Below are positions 9,959-22,800 of a stretch of DNA of 64,000 bases, in pieces (positions within the stretch are counted from its first letter, which is position 1; every line of letters begins with the position of its first letter). This stretch comes from Trichosphaerium sp. ATCC 40318 (Eukaryota; Discosea; Flabellinia; Trichosidae). Made by a program: the position numbers and the translations under genes. The stretch lies in assembly GCA_038496445.1 (NCBI GenBank), contig JALMLS010000256.1:62001-126000 (forward strand), given 5' to 3'. The notes under the pieces are model-generated. The model was not told the DNA's origin. It made no database searches and saw only the letters and a list, made by a program, of their open reading frames with translations.

Positions 9959-12369
9959 ATGCCAAAGTTTCTTATTCTAGTACTGGTGGTACTTTTATCA
10001 GTTTCCTATGCCCAAAAGCCGAATTTCGTCTTTATACTCGCTGACGTAAGTCAATAAACTAAAAAAATGAGGGAAACTAATTTACGTTGTGTAGGACATG
10101 GGTTGGGGTGATATGGGTTATAATAACGGAACTGTACGTCTTAATATCTCCATCTACGCATAACTCTTTTCTTCAAGGCTTCTACACCTAATCTAGACGC
10201 AATGTCAACTTCCCGAAATACAGTGGTTTTTGAAAGGTTGTTCTACTTTTCTTAGTTCCAACCACGATTTATTTTTTGGTTTAGGTTTTATTCTGGTGGA
10301 CCTGTCTGTTCTCCTACAAGATCTACAGTACTTACCGGTCGTAATCATAACAGAGAATGTATTTACACTGCCAACGCTGGGGGCAGTACGTACTATAGTT
10401 AGTTACTTTAACTTTTTTGACACTATTGAAGATACTCCTGACTTTGCCAAACCCGAGAAAATGGCCCTACCAACCGAGTATGATACCTAATTCATAGAAT
10501 TTTCTTACTTATGTGTTATCAAGCGTTTTCACAGTTGCTGAAGCTGCTAAACAAGCAGGATATACAACTAAACATATCGGAAAATGGTATTAACAAAATA
10601 AATTTGATTTTGTAGTTAATGATTTCGCAAGGCATCTTGGTGATTTTAAAAAGCTTACAGGCACGTGTACCGTATTTTAAGCTTTGGATCACTCACTAGT
10701 CAAACAGGAGGCAACAAGAAATGGCCAGTTTCGCACCCAGGAATGCACGGATTTGACTCTTGGTACCTTAAGATTTGTTTGAGAATAGCCATTGTGACGT
10801 TTTGAAGGTACTCTACAGAGAGAAGCGCGCCATCAGCTACGATGAATTGTGGTTGCTTCCCTCCCTTTACTGGAAATTGTATCACTGGACACTATGGTAA
10901 CTCAACAACACTTCAACTGTTTTAGAAAAAACCCGACTACAAAATATCTTATATGCTAACAACCTACGATTATTAGGTGGATCTCATTTCCCCTGCGTTA
11001 ACTATTGGATGGAAGACGATACATCACCTGATGGTATTAAAAATGAGACTTCTATGGAAACAGGAGATGATAGCGAATGGTTGGTAGATCATTTTGAAGA
11101 TTTCCTAAAGGAAAACAAAGAAGGTCCTTTCATGGTTTTGATATGGCTTCACGTGCGCCAAATTTTGTTGTTTCCTTATATATTCATTAACTGGCTCTCA
11201 TTTAGGCTGTTCACGTTCAATTTCTTGCCACACCAAAATGGAGGGAGTACTACCAAAATAAAAACCCAAACTACTCTTCAGCGCAACTGGATTACTTTGG
11301 TGATCTTTCTGCTCTTGATGTACAGGTTGGAAGGGTTCGTGATCTTCTCAAAGAACATGATGTTGCCGATAATACTATGTTATGGTTTACAGCAGATAAT
11401 GGACCTGAGGCACGTGGCTTTTGATCAATCAATTTCTTTCTTTATCGGGCGCAATAATTATTGTCTTTTAGGGAGATGGTGCTGGTCCTTACGGAAGTAC
11501 CGATTGGCCTGGATCAACTAACGGATTGAGGTACTCCCAATTCATTTATAGTGGTGGTTTGTAACGGTATTTCTCAAAAGGGGCCGTAAACGATCTTTGT
11601 TTGAAGGTGGTGTTCGCGTTGCCGGGATGATAGAGTGGCCTAAAAAAATCACCAAGAATGCTCATACTTCGTTTCCCGCTGTTTCTTCTGGTAAGAAATA
11701 CTCTCTGTGAAGGCACTTAGTTGTTGATTCTCTTTCATAGACTTCTTGCCTACAGTGATGGATATTCTAAAGCTAGAACCTAACTCTTCTTGGCCGTTGG
11801 ATGGTATGTCTTTGATTCCAACTCTTGAAAATCCAGCGTCGTCGAATAGATCTAAGCCTGTTGGATTCGAGTATGATATTGGCAGGGGTAATGGTGCAAA
11901 GTACGCAAATTTAATATCCTACGCCTCTTTCAACATCTTATGAATCTGTTAGTATGGATTACGGTTGGCATGCTACTTGGGTAGACAATGAGTGGAAGTT
12001 ATATGCAAAAATAGGTACACTCACGTGTTTACATAACCAAGACGTTTTGCTTACGTTTTTGGTTCAGAAAAGGACGATAGTAGTCCAAATAAAGGAAAGA
12101 TAAGCGAAACCTATTTGTACAACGTGGTTGAAGACTTCAGCGAACAGGTAAGTCAATAACTTTTTTCTTGAATTTTTTTTGCTAGTCTTTGAAGTCTGCG
12201 CACTTCGTAATGCTTTACCCATTACTGAATCTTCATGTAATAGCATGACGTAAAAAGCCAGCATTTGGATCTTGCTAAACAAATGAAACTCGAGCTACAA
12301 AATTGGCGTGAATCAGTATGGATGAGTCAGACAGGACCCAACGAATCTGGTTGCTATGGTACCAGTTAA
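9959..12369 (+). CDS. Secreted/lysosomal type I sulfatase
   Basis: Hydrolyses sulfate esters, probably of polysaccharides or sulfolipids, in the secretory pathway or outside the cell. The ATG at 9959 starts a clear signal peptide ([19 protein letters not shown]). The catalytic core follows: [17 protein letters not shown] holds the metal-binding Asp pair, and [17 protein letters not shown] is the sulfatase signature C-x-P-x-R, whose Cys is converted to formylglycine. Then come HIGKWHLG, the second signature, [10 protein letters not shown] with Asp-Asn metal ligands, and [16 protein letters not shown]. The order matches N-acetylgalactosamine-6-/arylsulfatases. About ten introns. The C-terminus ends NESGCYGTS at the TAA at 12367. 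It converges with the next gene, 142 bp apart. All catalytic residues seen are present, so it should be active; substrate unknown. Confidence 0.85.
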
Positions 12370-12511
12370 AAAGTGCCGCCAACCTTTTAGTGTACAAGCC
12401 TTAAGTTCCAGAGCTTGCTCTAATAAAGATGTTAACTGCCTTAAAATTCGTAGTCAAGGTCCTCAACGTTGTGGTAGTGTAAAAGTACATTGTATTTTAT
12501 TATTGTTTTGT

Positions 12512-14081
12512 TTAAACATCCATAGCTGCTTCAATTTGTTTCAGTTCATTTTCTCTGCGAGTTGACGATGTAATAGCAAAGTAGCCCAACACTGAAGCCT
12601 AAAAACGATTGAGTTCGTGCTCTTGAGAGAAAGGAGGACTTACCAGCACACCAACCACGACAACAAACACGATCGTTGCAACAGTGGGATAAACCCAAAC
12701 AGCAATACCTTCATTTGCACTATCACAAATATCCATAATCCTTAAACTAACGATCATAGAAGTTGGTCTATAAGCAGGGGATGCTATGACTTGTTCGCAT
12801 TCGTTATTATTTACAGCTATAACAGAATCGAATTCTCCATTACGGCACTCGTATGTAAGTACACGAACAGAATCGATAGAAGATAACGAAACATTGGAAA
12901 GATCAAGAGTGAGGGAGCCTTGTAAATTAGCACAACCAGATATGAATACTTCTGCGCCTATTTATAAGGTCAGATATATTTAAGTTTGAGTGCAAGAAAA
13001 GAAAACTATTTTTAGTATTGTCACGTGATTAAAGTAGAAAAAATTAAAATTAGAAAAATATCAGATTTTGTTACCTATTGAAACTGTGATGTTTTGAGTA
13101 AAGTTTATGGTGCCGTTAACTTCCAGAGATGAACGTAAAACTATTGTAGGCTCAAGGGTTACGTCTGTCGTTACTGACCACGTAGAGTTTAAACAAATCG
13201 CTTCAGGCGACGGAGGCGGACAGATACAATCAAAGTCGCATATACTTCTCGTCGGAGCTTCTGTTGTAGGTTGTAAAGTAGGCTCTGCGGAAGGTTCAAA
13301 CGTAGGAAAAATAAGTTGCCCTAAACCAAGTTGTTATGTAACAGCTAAGAGTGGATGAAGGCGTACCAGGGTTTGGAGCACATAGTGTCATGTTATCGCC
13401 AACCGTCTCCCAATCTATCCTTGAGTTTGTATCAATATCACTAACACGGCCAAGATGATTTCCTCTAGGCGCATGTGTCCCTGTCCAATTACCAGATATG
13501 GCTATTGTCGAAAAAAAAAGTTACACAAACACCGTTTGTTTTTTGCTGTTTTTCGTACGTGTATCGCCAAACCCTACATAATCTATCTCTTCCATCGTAT
13601 CAGAAAGCAAGGCTACCCAAAAACTTCTGGTCCCCCAATCAAGGTCAGAGACTCCAATAGTTACCAAAGATGGAGGGCATTCACTTGGCGCTGTTAATGT
13701 ATTGATGAGCAAGAAGTTTTTTTGGTTGATTTTCGAGCTTACCTATAGCTGCATCAGAAAACACGTGAACATCACCAGGCAAAAGCAATATGTTTGGTAT
13801 AATAATATCAGGTGTTTTTTTAGTTGGATCATCAGGTACAGCAGAACGTATTATCCATCCAGTTATGTTTACTGTTTCAACGGGCGAAAGGTTACGTAAT
13901 TCAACAGAGTCTGGTTCCGATGAATGTACTTCATTTATAACAACCTATTTTCAGATTTAATTATTGTTTAATTTGTTGGCCCTGGTTGAAGTTTGGCCTA
14001 TTAATTTTTATACTATCGTACTTGCGTAGAAGAGTAGATTGCATACAGCAATACGAAATATATCACGTGTGTTGTCGGCAT
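12512..14081 (-). CDS. Type I membrane protein with extracellular lamin-tail domain
   Basis: Start ATG at 14081 gives a signal peptide (MPTTHVIYFVLLYAIYSS). The ectodomain begins VVINEVHSSEPDSVELRN followed by VNITGWIIRS, the hallmark start of a lamin-tail (LTD) beta-sandwich. It continues IIIPNILLLPGDVHVFSD and, further on, DTMEEIDYVGFGD. A Pro/Thr/Ser-rich stalk (about 13370-13210) follows. Then comes a membrane-proximal module with DCICPPPSPEAICLNSTWSV and LRSSLEVNGTINF, a transmembrane helix (VYPTVATIVFVVVVGVLVSF) and a short charged tail ending at the TAA at 12512. Secreted LTDs are known in bacteria and some protists, often with nucleases or adhesins; its role here is unknown, perhaps adhesion. 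The membrane-proximal module is shared with the gene at 57224-59589. Confidence 0.7.
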
Positions 14082-14262
14082 TGTAAACAACAGCAAAAAC
14101 GTTTTTTTTGAAACAAACTGATAAATTTATGAAGTTAAGCAGACTTTTCTCGCGATATACACACGCAGGAGTGTGTACAGGAGTTTATTCTTTAAGTTGT
14201 TGTATTATTTAGCCATAACCAAGTCATTGTGCATCACTACAGTTGACGGTTTTTATTTTTTT

Positions 14263-16696
14263 TTACATTAGTTGTACAGGGTGGCATACACCTTCACTTT
14301 TATGCGATTCGTGTATGTATTCAGCTTTTTCTGTTTTAGAAGCGTGCATCATTGACTGTTTTGCATCAAGTGCTTCTTGTGTAGAATGCTCATCTAAACG
14401 ATGATTAAGAGATGTTGTTATCTCGTTAACAAGATACTTACCTTCTTGTTCTCGTTCCAACGATAGAGTTTTAGTACCAGGAGGAACATCGAAATGTATA
14501 TCAGGCCTGTATTACAAAAAATAAAAGTAAGACGACATTTCAAAAGAAAGGTCTAACTGTCAAGAAAAGAGAAACTTTTCACGTGATTAAGAACAGCGCG
14601 CATAAAAGGAAGTTAAAATAGTACCTGTAAGACATTACAGTAGCCGCTACACTATCTTTATCTCCTGGTTTCCACCAAAAAGGTATCGGTATTATAGTGA
14701 TGCCTAAAGAAAGCGAATAAGGCCATGCTTAGAAAAGTAATTTATAAAGAAAGTTCATTTCAGTTTTTTTTGGTTGTACCTTGTTCCAGACAAACAGCGC
14801 TTTTATTGAAGTCTGTACTCTGTTGTGACAGCGCTGGCTTCGAAAACCCTGGTAAGTCTACATAATGCTGCTCCCCATTGTATTCAAATCCAATATTAAC
14901 GCCAGCAACGAAAATATCAATGCTGAGCATATGCTGCGCTGCAGTGAAGCCAGGGCTATACTCTTCGAAAATATCATTGTCAGGAAACAACTCCTCTATC
15001 ACTTTAACCAATAACCTGTAATACCATGGCGTTAAAATTATTAACAATCACGTGGGTGTTGCGAAACTGTTAATACTTTTTTTGAAAAATTTTTTTTTAC
15101 CTTTGATCAGATTTGGTAGTACCGAGCTTGAACTTTCCAAAGTCCCATTCAAATTCAGGATAAACTCTCAAAAATATCTTTGGATAGTATAGTAATAATC
15201 CTGAACCACCTTGCTCTTGTATTTTACTTTGTGAGATACGATACCAATCTGATATTTCTAAAATATGAAATTCTCTTTCAAGCTTGATAACGAATGTATC
15301 AACATTTGACTGTGTAGTCCAGAACTTATGCGATTTCGTTACTAAAGTTGTTAAGAATTATACTAAAAAATAATTAGTAGTACTGAACCGCCATTTATCC
15401 CAAGGATAATCCGGATATACAGCACGTAACGCCGGCTGCAATGATCCATATTTCCTAGTTTTTTCTTAAACATTTGAAAGAAACATTGATGCTTCGTACC
15501 ATATTAACGTATTTCTGATACCATGTTTGTTGGTTAGCGTGTTCCAACTAACATCATACCAATCTTCAAGGCACATGACACGGACTTTAGATGCTGTAAC
15601 TGATAAAAATCGTGAAATATTTTCCATTGAATCCCAAAATCCATTTCTTGAAGATCCTAAAAAATGTCACTCTTGAAGATACAAGTACTTGGTACTAATA
15701 AACAAGTTCTTACGAAAATACCATGCTTCTATATCACGTCCAGGATATAAATTCTTCAAGGTCGTGACAAATGAGCTGTCATATCTCGAACTTTAAAAAA
15801 GCCAAGTAAGTACTTGAAGATCTTTTTTTTTTTCAAAGGGTTTTCACACTTACGAAATAAGACTTTGTGCACCTATCGAAGCAAATTTCTCATAGCTTAT
15901 TTTAAACCAATCTGAGAATATTTTTATATCTAAAATCTTTTCTGCCTACAAGGAAAGAAGAGTCAACTTTAGAACTTCATATTTTTTTGTTGGTTTACAT
16001 CTTGAATAAAATTTTGTCTGTGTTCTTTCTTATCCCAATAACCATTTGAAACCCAACCCACTACACATAAAATTACTTATCAAACTTAACAGCATAGGTA
16101 GGTTTTTCTAGAGGCAAAAAACGACGAAACCAAATCATCTAAAACGACTACTCAAGACAACAATTAAGAAAATAGTGGCCTAAAGCACTTTTGAACGATG
16201 ACGGCAATCACGTCAAAGGGAGTTCTCAACCTTACTATTAAGTTGCAGCAACTCACTTGTCAGAACCTCATGTGTAGAAGTTTAACGTACTGAATTTCCA
16301 CGGCATCCAATTATGGTCAGGGTACACGTGTTTTAAGAATGTATGTTGGTTTCCAAACAACCTTGAGCATATTACGTCAATATAAGCTCAATCCAGGTAG
16401 ATAATAGGTTGTACCTTTTAAGCCAAGTAGCAGTGAGTGAAGGAGCTTTATGACATTCACCCCATGTGACATTATACCAATCGTCTAAATTAACAATCTT
16501 ATGTCTTCTTTCAACCTTATTGGCGTGTCAGAATGGTTTTTATTTTCTAATGAGTATTTACCTCTACTACACCTCGCAAAAGCCTAGACCACTGCCAATA
16601 ATCCAAATGAGAGCGATGAGTACGTGAATGGTATACTTTAAACGTTGCCTCTGTCTTTACTTGTACAGTAGTTATTTTCAGCCAACTTTTGCGCAT
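14263..16696 (-). CDS. Tandem WY-motif repeat protein with C-terminal nuclease-like domain
   Basis: Start ATG at 16696; the first exon runs to about 16562 and the second opens VERRHKIVNLDDWYNVTWG in frame. At least four degenerate repeats follow, each with a D-W-Y/F-x-V/I-S/T start and a later Y-P-x-x-x-W-x-x-W-K/R-F: DDWYNVTW...VYPDHNWMPWKF, SDWFKISYEKFASIGAQSL, EDWYDVSWNTL...VYPDYPWDKWRF, SDWYRISQSKIQEQGGSGLL...VYPEFEWDFGKF. The C-terminal domain has ELFPDNDIFEEY, MLSIDIFVAGVNIGFEY and NGEQHYVD, then ITIIPIPFWW. This Asp...Glu-x-Asn-Gly-x-Gln-His arrangement resembles PD-(D/E)XK/Vsr-like endonuclease folds. Similar unannotated proteins occur in several protists and fungi, from general knowledge. 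Substrate and role unknown. Divergent from VWA8, with 183 bp between starts. Confidence 0.65.
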
Positions 16697-16879
16697 TAGA
16701 AGCTACTTTCAAGCTTATGCAGCAATGAACAGTTTATCATTCGTCGTGTACGTTTTAGATGGCTGAAAACATATCTGCGTAGTACATTAACGCTGCTATG
16801 GCGTTTAGTATGCTTTGTAATGACTTAGTTCAAACCTCCTTAACGATTCAGTAAATTAAACGAATACGTGCTCGCTCGA

Positions 16880-19800
16880 ATGGAGCTGCCTCAGAACGCC
16901 CACAAGCGTCTAGGTGCTATTCTATCTCACTTAGAGTTTGTGGATGACACAGTACGCGTTTATCGCTACCATACGAAAAATGGCGATGAATACGTTGGTA
17001 CGATGTCTTGTAATACGCTCCGTGTTGGGATTTTTAAATTTACCCGCAATTGTCTTATCAACGCTCTAACTTTATGTTACGCAGCCGTATCCATCGGAGA
17101 TGTACGCCACGTTGTTAAACAACCTGAGAATCCAAACATGGTCCCAAAAGGCGTAGCACCGCCTGTATCCGGTCTATACACAGAACTACCTGAAGTTCTA
17201 TCTCACATGCGTTGGATGCTCCAAAAATCAAAGCTGAAACAAGATATGTTTCTTATTGGGTAAAGTTGAAATGACATTTCATTCTGACACTTGTCAGTTG
17301 ACATCTGAAAAAACTTTATTATTGTTTTGTTTTGTACCCATCTGATTTTAACCCTTGTAGACCACCTGGACCTCTTCGTAGATGGCTTGCTATGCGTTTT
17401 TGTGAAATTGCTCAACGAGAGTGCGAATATGTTTCTTTGTCTCGTGATACCACTGAAGCAGATATTAAGCAAAGAAGGTAAATTCGTATTATTAGTTCTT
17501 GTTTTTTTTTAACGTTTTTTACTCTTTAGGGAGATAAGAAATAAATCTGTTGTGTATGTTAACCAAAGCCCTGTTACTGCTGCTATACATGGTAGAGTTC
17601 TCATTCTAGATGGTACGCGATTGAAAGAGTATTTCAAAGTATCGAGACTTACGATTTTGCTTCGAAAAAAAATAGGCATTGACAAATGTGAACGAAATGT
17701 TCTTCCTGTTTTAAACAACTTGCTTGAAAATAGAGAAATGGCTCTGGAGGATGGTAGATTCATAGTAGCAGCAAAGAGATACGATTTACTATTGGAACAA
17801 TACTCTAAAGAGCGCTTGGATGAACTTAAACTAATTCGTTGCCATGAAGACTTTTTAGTTATTGCACTTGGTTTACCAGTAAGTTTTACTCACTATACTT
17901 TGTTGTTTGGTTTAGTTGGTAAGACCAATTTCGTGATAGGTCCCTAAATTTCAAGGAAATTCTCTTGATCCACCACTTCGGTCACGTTTTCAAGCAAGAG
18001 ATGTTCCTCCTTACAAACCTGAAACTCAGTTGTCTATACTCAGTGGCTTATCTACTGAAGTTCCAAGTGAAGTAGTACAAAGGCTTGTTAGTTTTGTTAC
18101 AGCAATTAGAAAGACTCAATACTCAGGTACAACCAAAACAAAGCTCCATGTGATAGAACAAAACTGATTCATTCGTTTTGCAGATCAAGCAAGTTTACTA
18201 CCAAAGTTGCTTCATTTCCCATCGACTGCGCTTGCTGATGTAATGACACTATTGAATGCTTTCCCGAATACTATAATAGAACGTTGTATAGCAACATGTT
18301 ATCCTTACGAGCTTACTGCAGAGAAACCAGAGTTAGAGGCAATGAAATCATAATAATTGAACTATTTCGTAATACTTTTTTAGGCTGTAATGGCTGCACT
18401 CACAAGCCTCAAGCTAAGTACAAAGACAGACCTGAAAAAGAAGTATACATTATGTGAATCATACAACTTTATTTCATTGAAGCGCACAGAAGAACCTTCA
18501 AATTGCTCAATGATATTCAACACAAAAGGAGGTCAAACTGTGCGTACAATTTTGTGAGATATTCGACCTGTTGATTGTTCTGTTACAGGATGTGTGTATA
18601 AGATCCCACTGTGGAAGTACAGTATGTGTTCTATATTGTTAAGTCCTTCATTTATAAGAATTGTAGGACGGGAGAGCGTTACAAACAAATAAGCATGACT
18701 TTATTCCTACTGATTATTTTGGTAAATTCTTGACTGGATTACTTCAAGATCATGCTCTTGGTTTCGACTTTTGTATTGTTGGAAAGAAAGGTTGCGGTAA
18801 AAGTACTGTTGTAAGAGAATTAGCCAATATTCTTGGTTACACAGTAAGAACTATACAACTGTACAGAGACATGGTATGTTGGCGGTCAACTGTCCACTCT
18901 TGCGCCTTCTAATTTTACTTAGACAGCAAGAGACATTCTTCAGAGACGTACAACTAAAGACAATGGTGATACAGTTTGGACGCACTCTACACTTGTCACA
19001 GCAGCACTTCAAGGAGATATTGCTGTACTTGATGGCATACATCGATTAGCTCCAGGTGTTCTTAGCATAGTACAGCGATTGATACACGATAGAGAGGTGA
19101 TCTTGCATTTATGCTAATCAACTTAACGTTTATTCTAGGTCACTTTATATGATGGAACGCACCTTGTGCGTATTGATAGATACGAAGTAAGCACTATTTC
19201 ATTTAATTTTCACTGACTTGTTTGTTAAGGACATGCTGAAAGGTTATACTGATGAAGGCTTGACAAACGAGCAAGCTATTCGAAAATTAGAAACAGAAAT
19301 GATATTACCTATTCATCCTGCTTTCAGGTATGATTACCTTAGTTCTTGTAATTGTTATTGACTTTCTATTATTCAGAATTATCGCATTGGCACTTCCTCC
19401 TGGTCGAACAGGTCGTACTGCTTGGTTAACAAACGAAATTGCTGCAATGTTTCATTTTCACGTGTTGCAAGGACCAAGTAACATTGAAGATCAGTTTGCT
19501 CTTCTTGAAAGACTTTTCCCTTCACTATCACAACGTAATGTTGTAGAAACATTACGAAAATTCGTTGTTAAATTAGAAGGAGCTAAAGTTCGTCAAAACA
19601 GTGGTGTTGAAGAAGGTGGATTGAACGATAAAAGCAAGTACCTTGTTCCAAGAAAAAAACAAGAATATTAATTAGGACTTTGTAGGTGGACTTCCAAGTA
19701 TCTCCTTGAGACAACTTATCCGTATTTGCCATATCACTTCTAAGTACCCTGGAGACTTACGTCACATTGTTGATAACACCATACTGTATAAATTTATGCC

Positions 19801-22800
19801 AGTATCAGTAAGAGAAGTAATCGGTCAGGTAAAATATGACAACCTCTACTTTGGTCCTTCATGCTTATTCGTACCTAGATTTATAAAGAACTAAATATGA
19901 CTATATCAGAGCAACAAAACAAAGAGTCAATGGTGATAACTCTTACCCCAGATAATCTTGAGATTGGTGGCTTGAGCATTAAAAGAAAAACACCTGAAAA
20001 TCCTTCTTTGGTTCCTAATATTTTATTCTATGCTGTACCTAAGCATGTTATCCTTCTCCGTGAAATGATGAAGGATTATATTCTTGGAGAAAATATGCTA
20101 TTAATAGGAAACCAAGTACGTACAACTTCTGAAATAATGTCAAGTCAGCAGTTGACTGATGTCTTCTTTTTTTAGGGAGTTGGTAAAAATGTGTTAGCTG
20201 ACAGATTGTTACAATTGCTGAGAGTTGAACGTGAATACATACAGCTTCACAGGGATACAACTGTCCAAACATTGACACTAAGTCCTTCTATTAATGCTGG
20301 CGTAATTGTATGGGAAGATTCTCCTCTAGTACGAGCTGTAACTCATGGTCGTGTTCTGGTTGTTGACGAAGCTGATAAAGTAAGGCAGCTCGGTTCTTTG
20401 AACTTCAATGTATTAACTGTATTCTTTAGGCTCCAACAGAAGTAGTTTGTATTCTTAAGGGACTTGTAGAAGACGGAGAAATGCAGCTGGTAATTACAGC
20501 TAACAAGCACAGTTTTTTCTCATTGTGCTTTTTTTAGGCTGATGGTAGACGCATTATGCGTGTTGGAAGACATATTGACTTCTCTTCTCTTCCTTCGGAT
20601 GTAATTCCACTACACCCAGATTTCCTGATGATTGTACTTGCTAATAGGCCTGGATACCCTTTCCTTGGAAACAACTTCTTTAGAGAAACTGGAGATTGTT
20701 TCAGTTGCCACGTGATTGATAATCCAGATCGTGAATCTGAGATATCAATGCTAAAAGTAACTTTTTACGCTTCTTGAGTGTTTTGACTTGTTGTTAATGG
20801 GTATTGAATAGGCGTATGCTCCAAGTGTTGATGAGGATATTCTCGATAGATTAGTGGATCTATTTTCTGATTTAAGAAAAATGGTTGACGAAGGCGTTCT
20901 GTCGTATCCTTATTCCTTGAGGTCAGATTTTTTTTATGGAAGTCAGTTTTTTTGCTTATATTGTGCCTGTTTAGAGAACTAGTTAATATTGTAAGACATT
21001 TAGAAAAGTTCCCTGGAGATAGTCTTGTTACTACTATAGAGAACGTTTTCCACTTTGATGCTTATGATATGCAACTTCGTGAGCACCTTGGTCGTGTTTT
21101 TAATAAACATGGCATTCCTCTTGGTAAGAACAATTTAAGGCTCGTTCTTTGTTTTAACACCTTTAACCAGGGTCTTCTTTCCACTTTGCTGTTGATCTTG
21201 GATCTGAGCATGCTTTGCCAAGACCACTTCAAACAGCTGAATGGGAAATTGACGAGGTTAATACGTCTAACCTGACTTCTTCGATTGCTTCAGAAAAAAT
21301 AAAAGCAAAAGGTCGTTGGCCTTTTGACGAGGTATGTAAAACATAACTTTGTTAGTGTATCCTAAACTAAACCCAAATATGATCTATTATTAATAGAATA
21401 TTCTTATTCATTTTATTGCTTAGGGTGTCTCGTACAAAGCTGGTAAAAGATTTATTGGTAGAATACAAAAATTCACTGAAAAGAAACTTGAGCTTTATGT
21501 TGAAACTGAAAGCCCTGTCCAACAGGTGGCTTCACTTCCTGATGGAAGTTTAGTAGTTCTTACAATAGCTCCATTGATGGTACTTTATAATCAAGATAGT
21601 AACCACAATCCTTGTTTTTTTTTCTTTAGTTAATTGCATGCTTACAAAGGATTCGTAGCTTTATCGTTATGAACCTGGATTCCATAAGTACAAACGTATA
21701 AACATATCAGATTATCTTAATGTCCATTTATCGCCTACTTCACATCTTCCTTCTCCAGAGCTAGTTGTACGTTGATAACTAATAATCTTCTTTTTTTGAC
21801 ATAAACTTTGGTACTCAATTTCTTATTATAGACTGTTGGTGGCAATAGCGTTGTTCTATTTATCACTGCTTATAATATGGTTATTCACGTCGACTTTGAT
21901 AAAGGTTTATGCCTCCCTTATGAATTACCCGACTTGCTGGGATTAGGAGGTACATCAACTCTGGCTACAAATTGCGAACTACTTCAAACAAATTTACTTG
22001 TACTCAACAGCAATGACTTAACGCACTTAGGGCCTATGTTTGCTGTGTATGGTAAACGAGCATTTATCAGTAGAGCTAAAGCTAGAACAATAAATTCAAG
22101 TAGAATGCCAAGCAGATTAGTACGTTGTTTAAACTTTAAAAGTAGTATACTTACTAACTGATCAAATTTCAGGTTAAGATGCAAGCTTCTCTTGGACATT
22201 ATAATATCCTCATTTTCTTCAAAGTATATTCTAATCAACTATGTATTCTTGATTTCAATTCTGGAACAATGCATGTTATTACACTTGAGAATAATGATGT
22301 CGAGATTGAGAATATTTTCCCTGTTTCTGATAGTGTCTGGATACTCTTTGATAGAAGGTTTGAACGTCAGCTTTTATTCAAATGGTGCGCACTATATTAT
22401 TATTGATAATTAGACATGAGTTTTGAGTTAATCCTTTACAGGGACAGGAATACAGCATCTCATTCTGTTGCCTTAATCAAAGCCAATGACTTAAGGACTC
22501 ACCCTCAAACTGCGATTCCTATAACACATCCACCTGCTTTTATCACTCCAAGCGTATCCCCAACAATGCTTACATGCTCTAACACGTATGTTCAATCTAC
22601 ATTACCAGCATTGGATGCGTTATCATCTCAGCAACCAATACGAGTTCAATCGCATATTCGCGTTGATCAAGAATCTCACAAAGTTGTGAAATCTCTGTAC
22701 CTCCGAGAATCAAATCAACTCTTAAATGTTGCTATTGTTCCTATAAATCCTGGTCTAACAGGTGAACATGAGAATGAAACGGCTCATTATGTTCTAGAGG

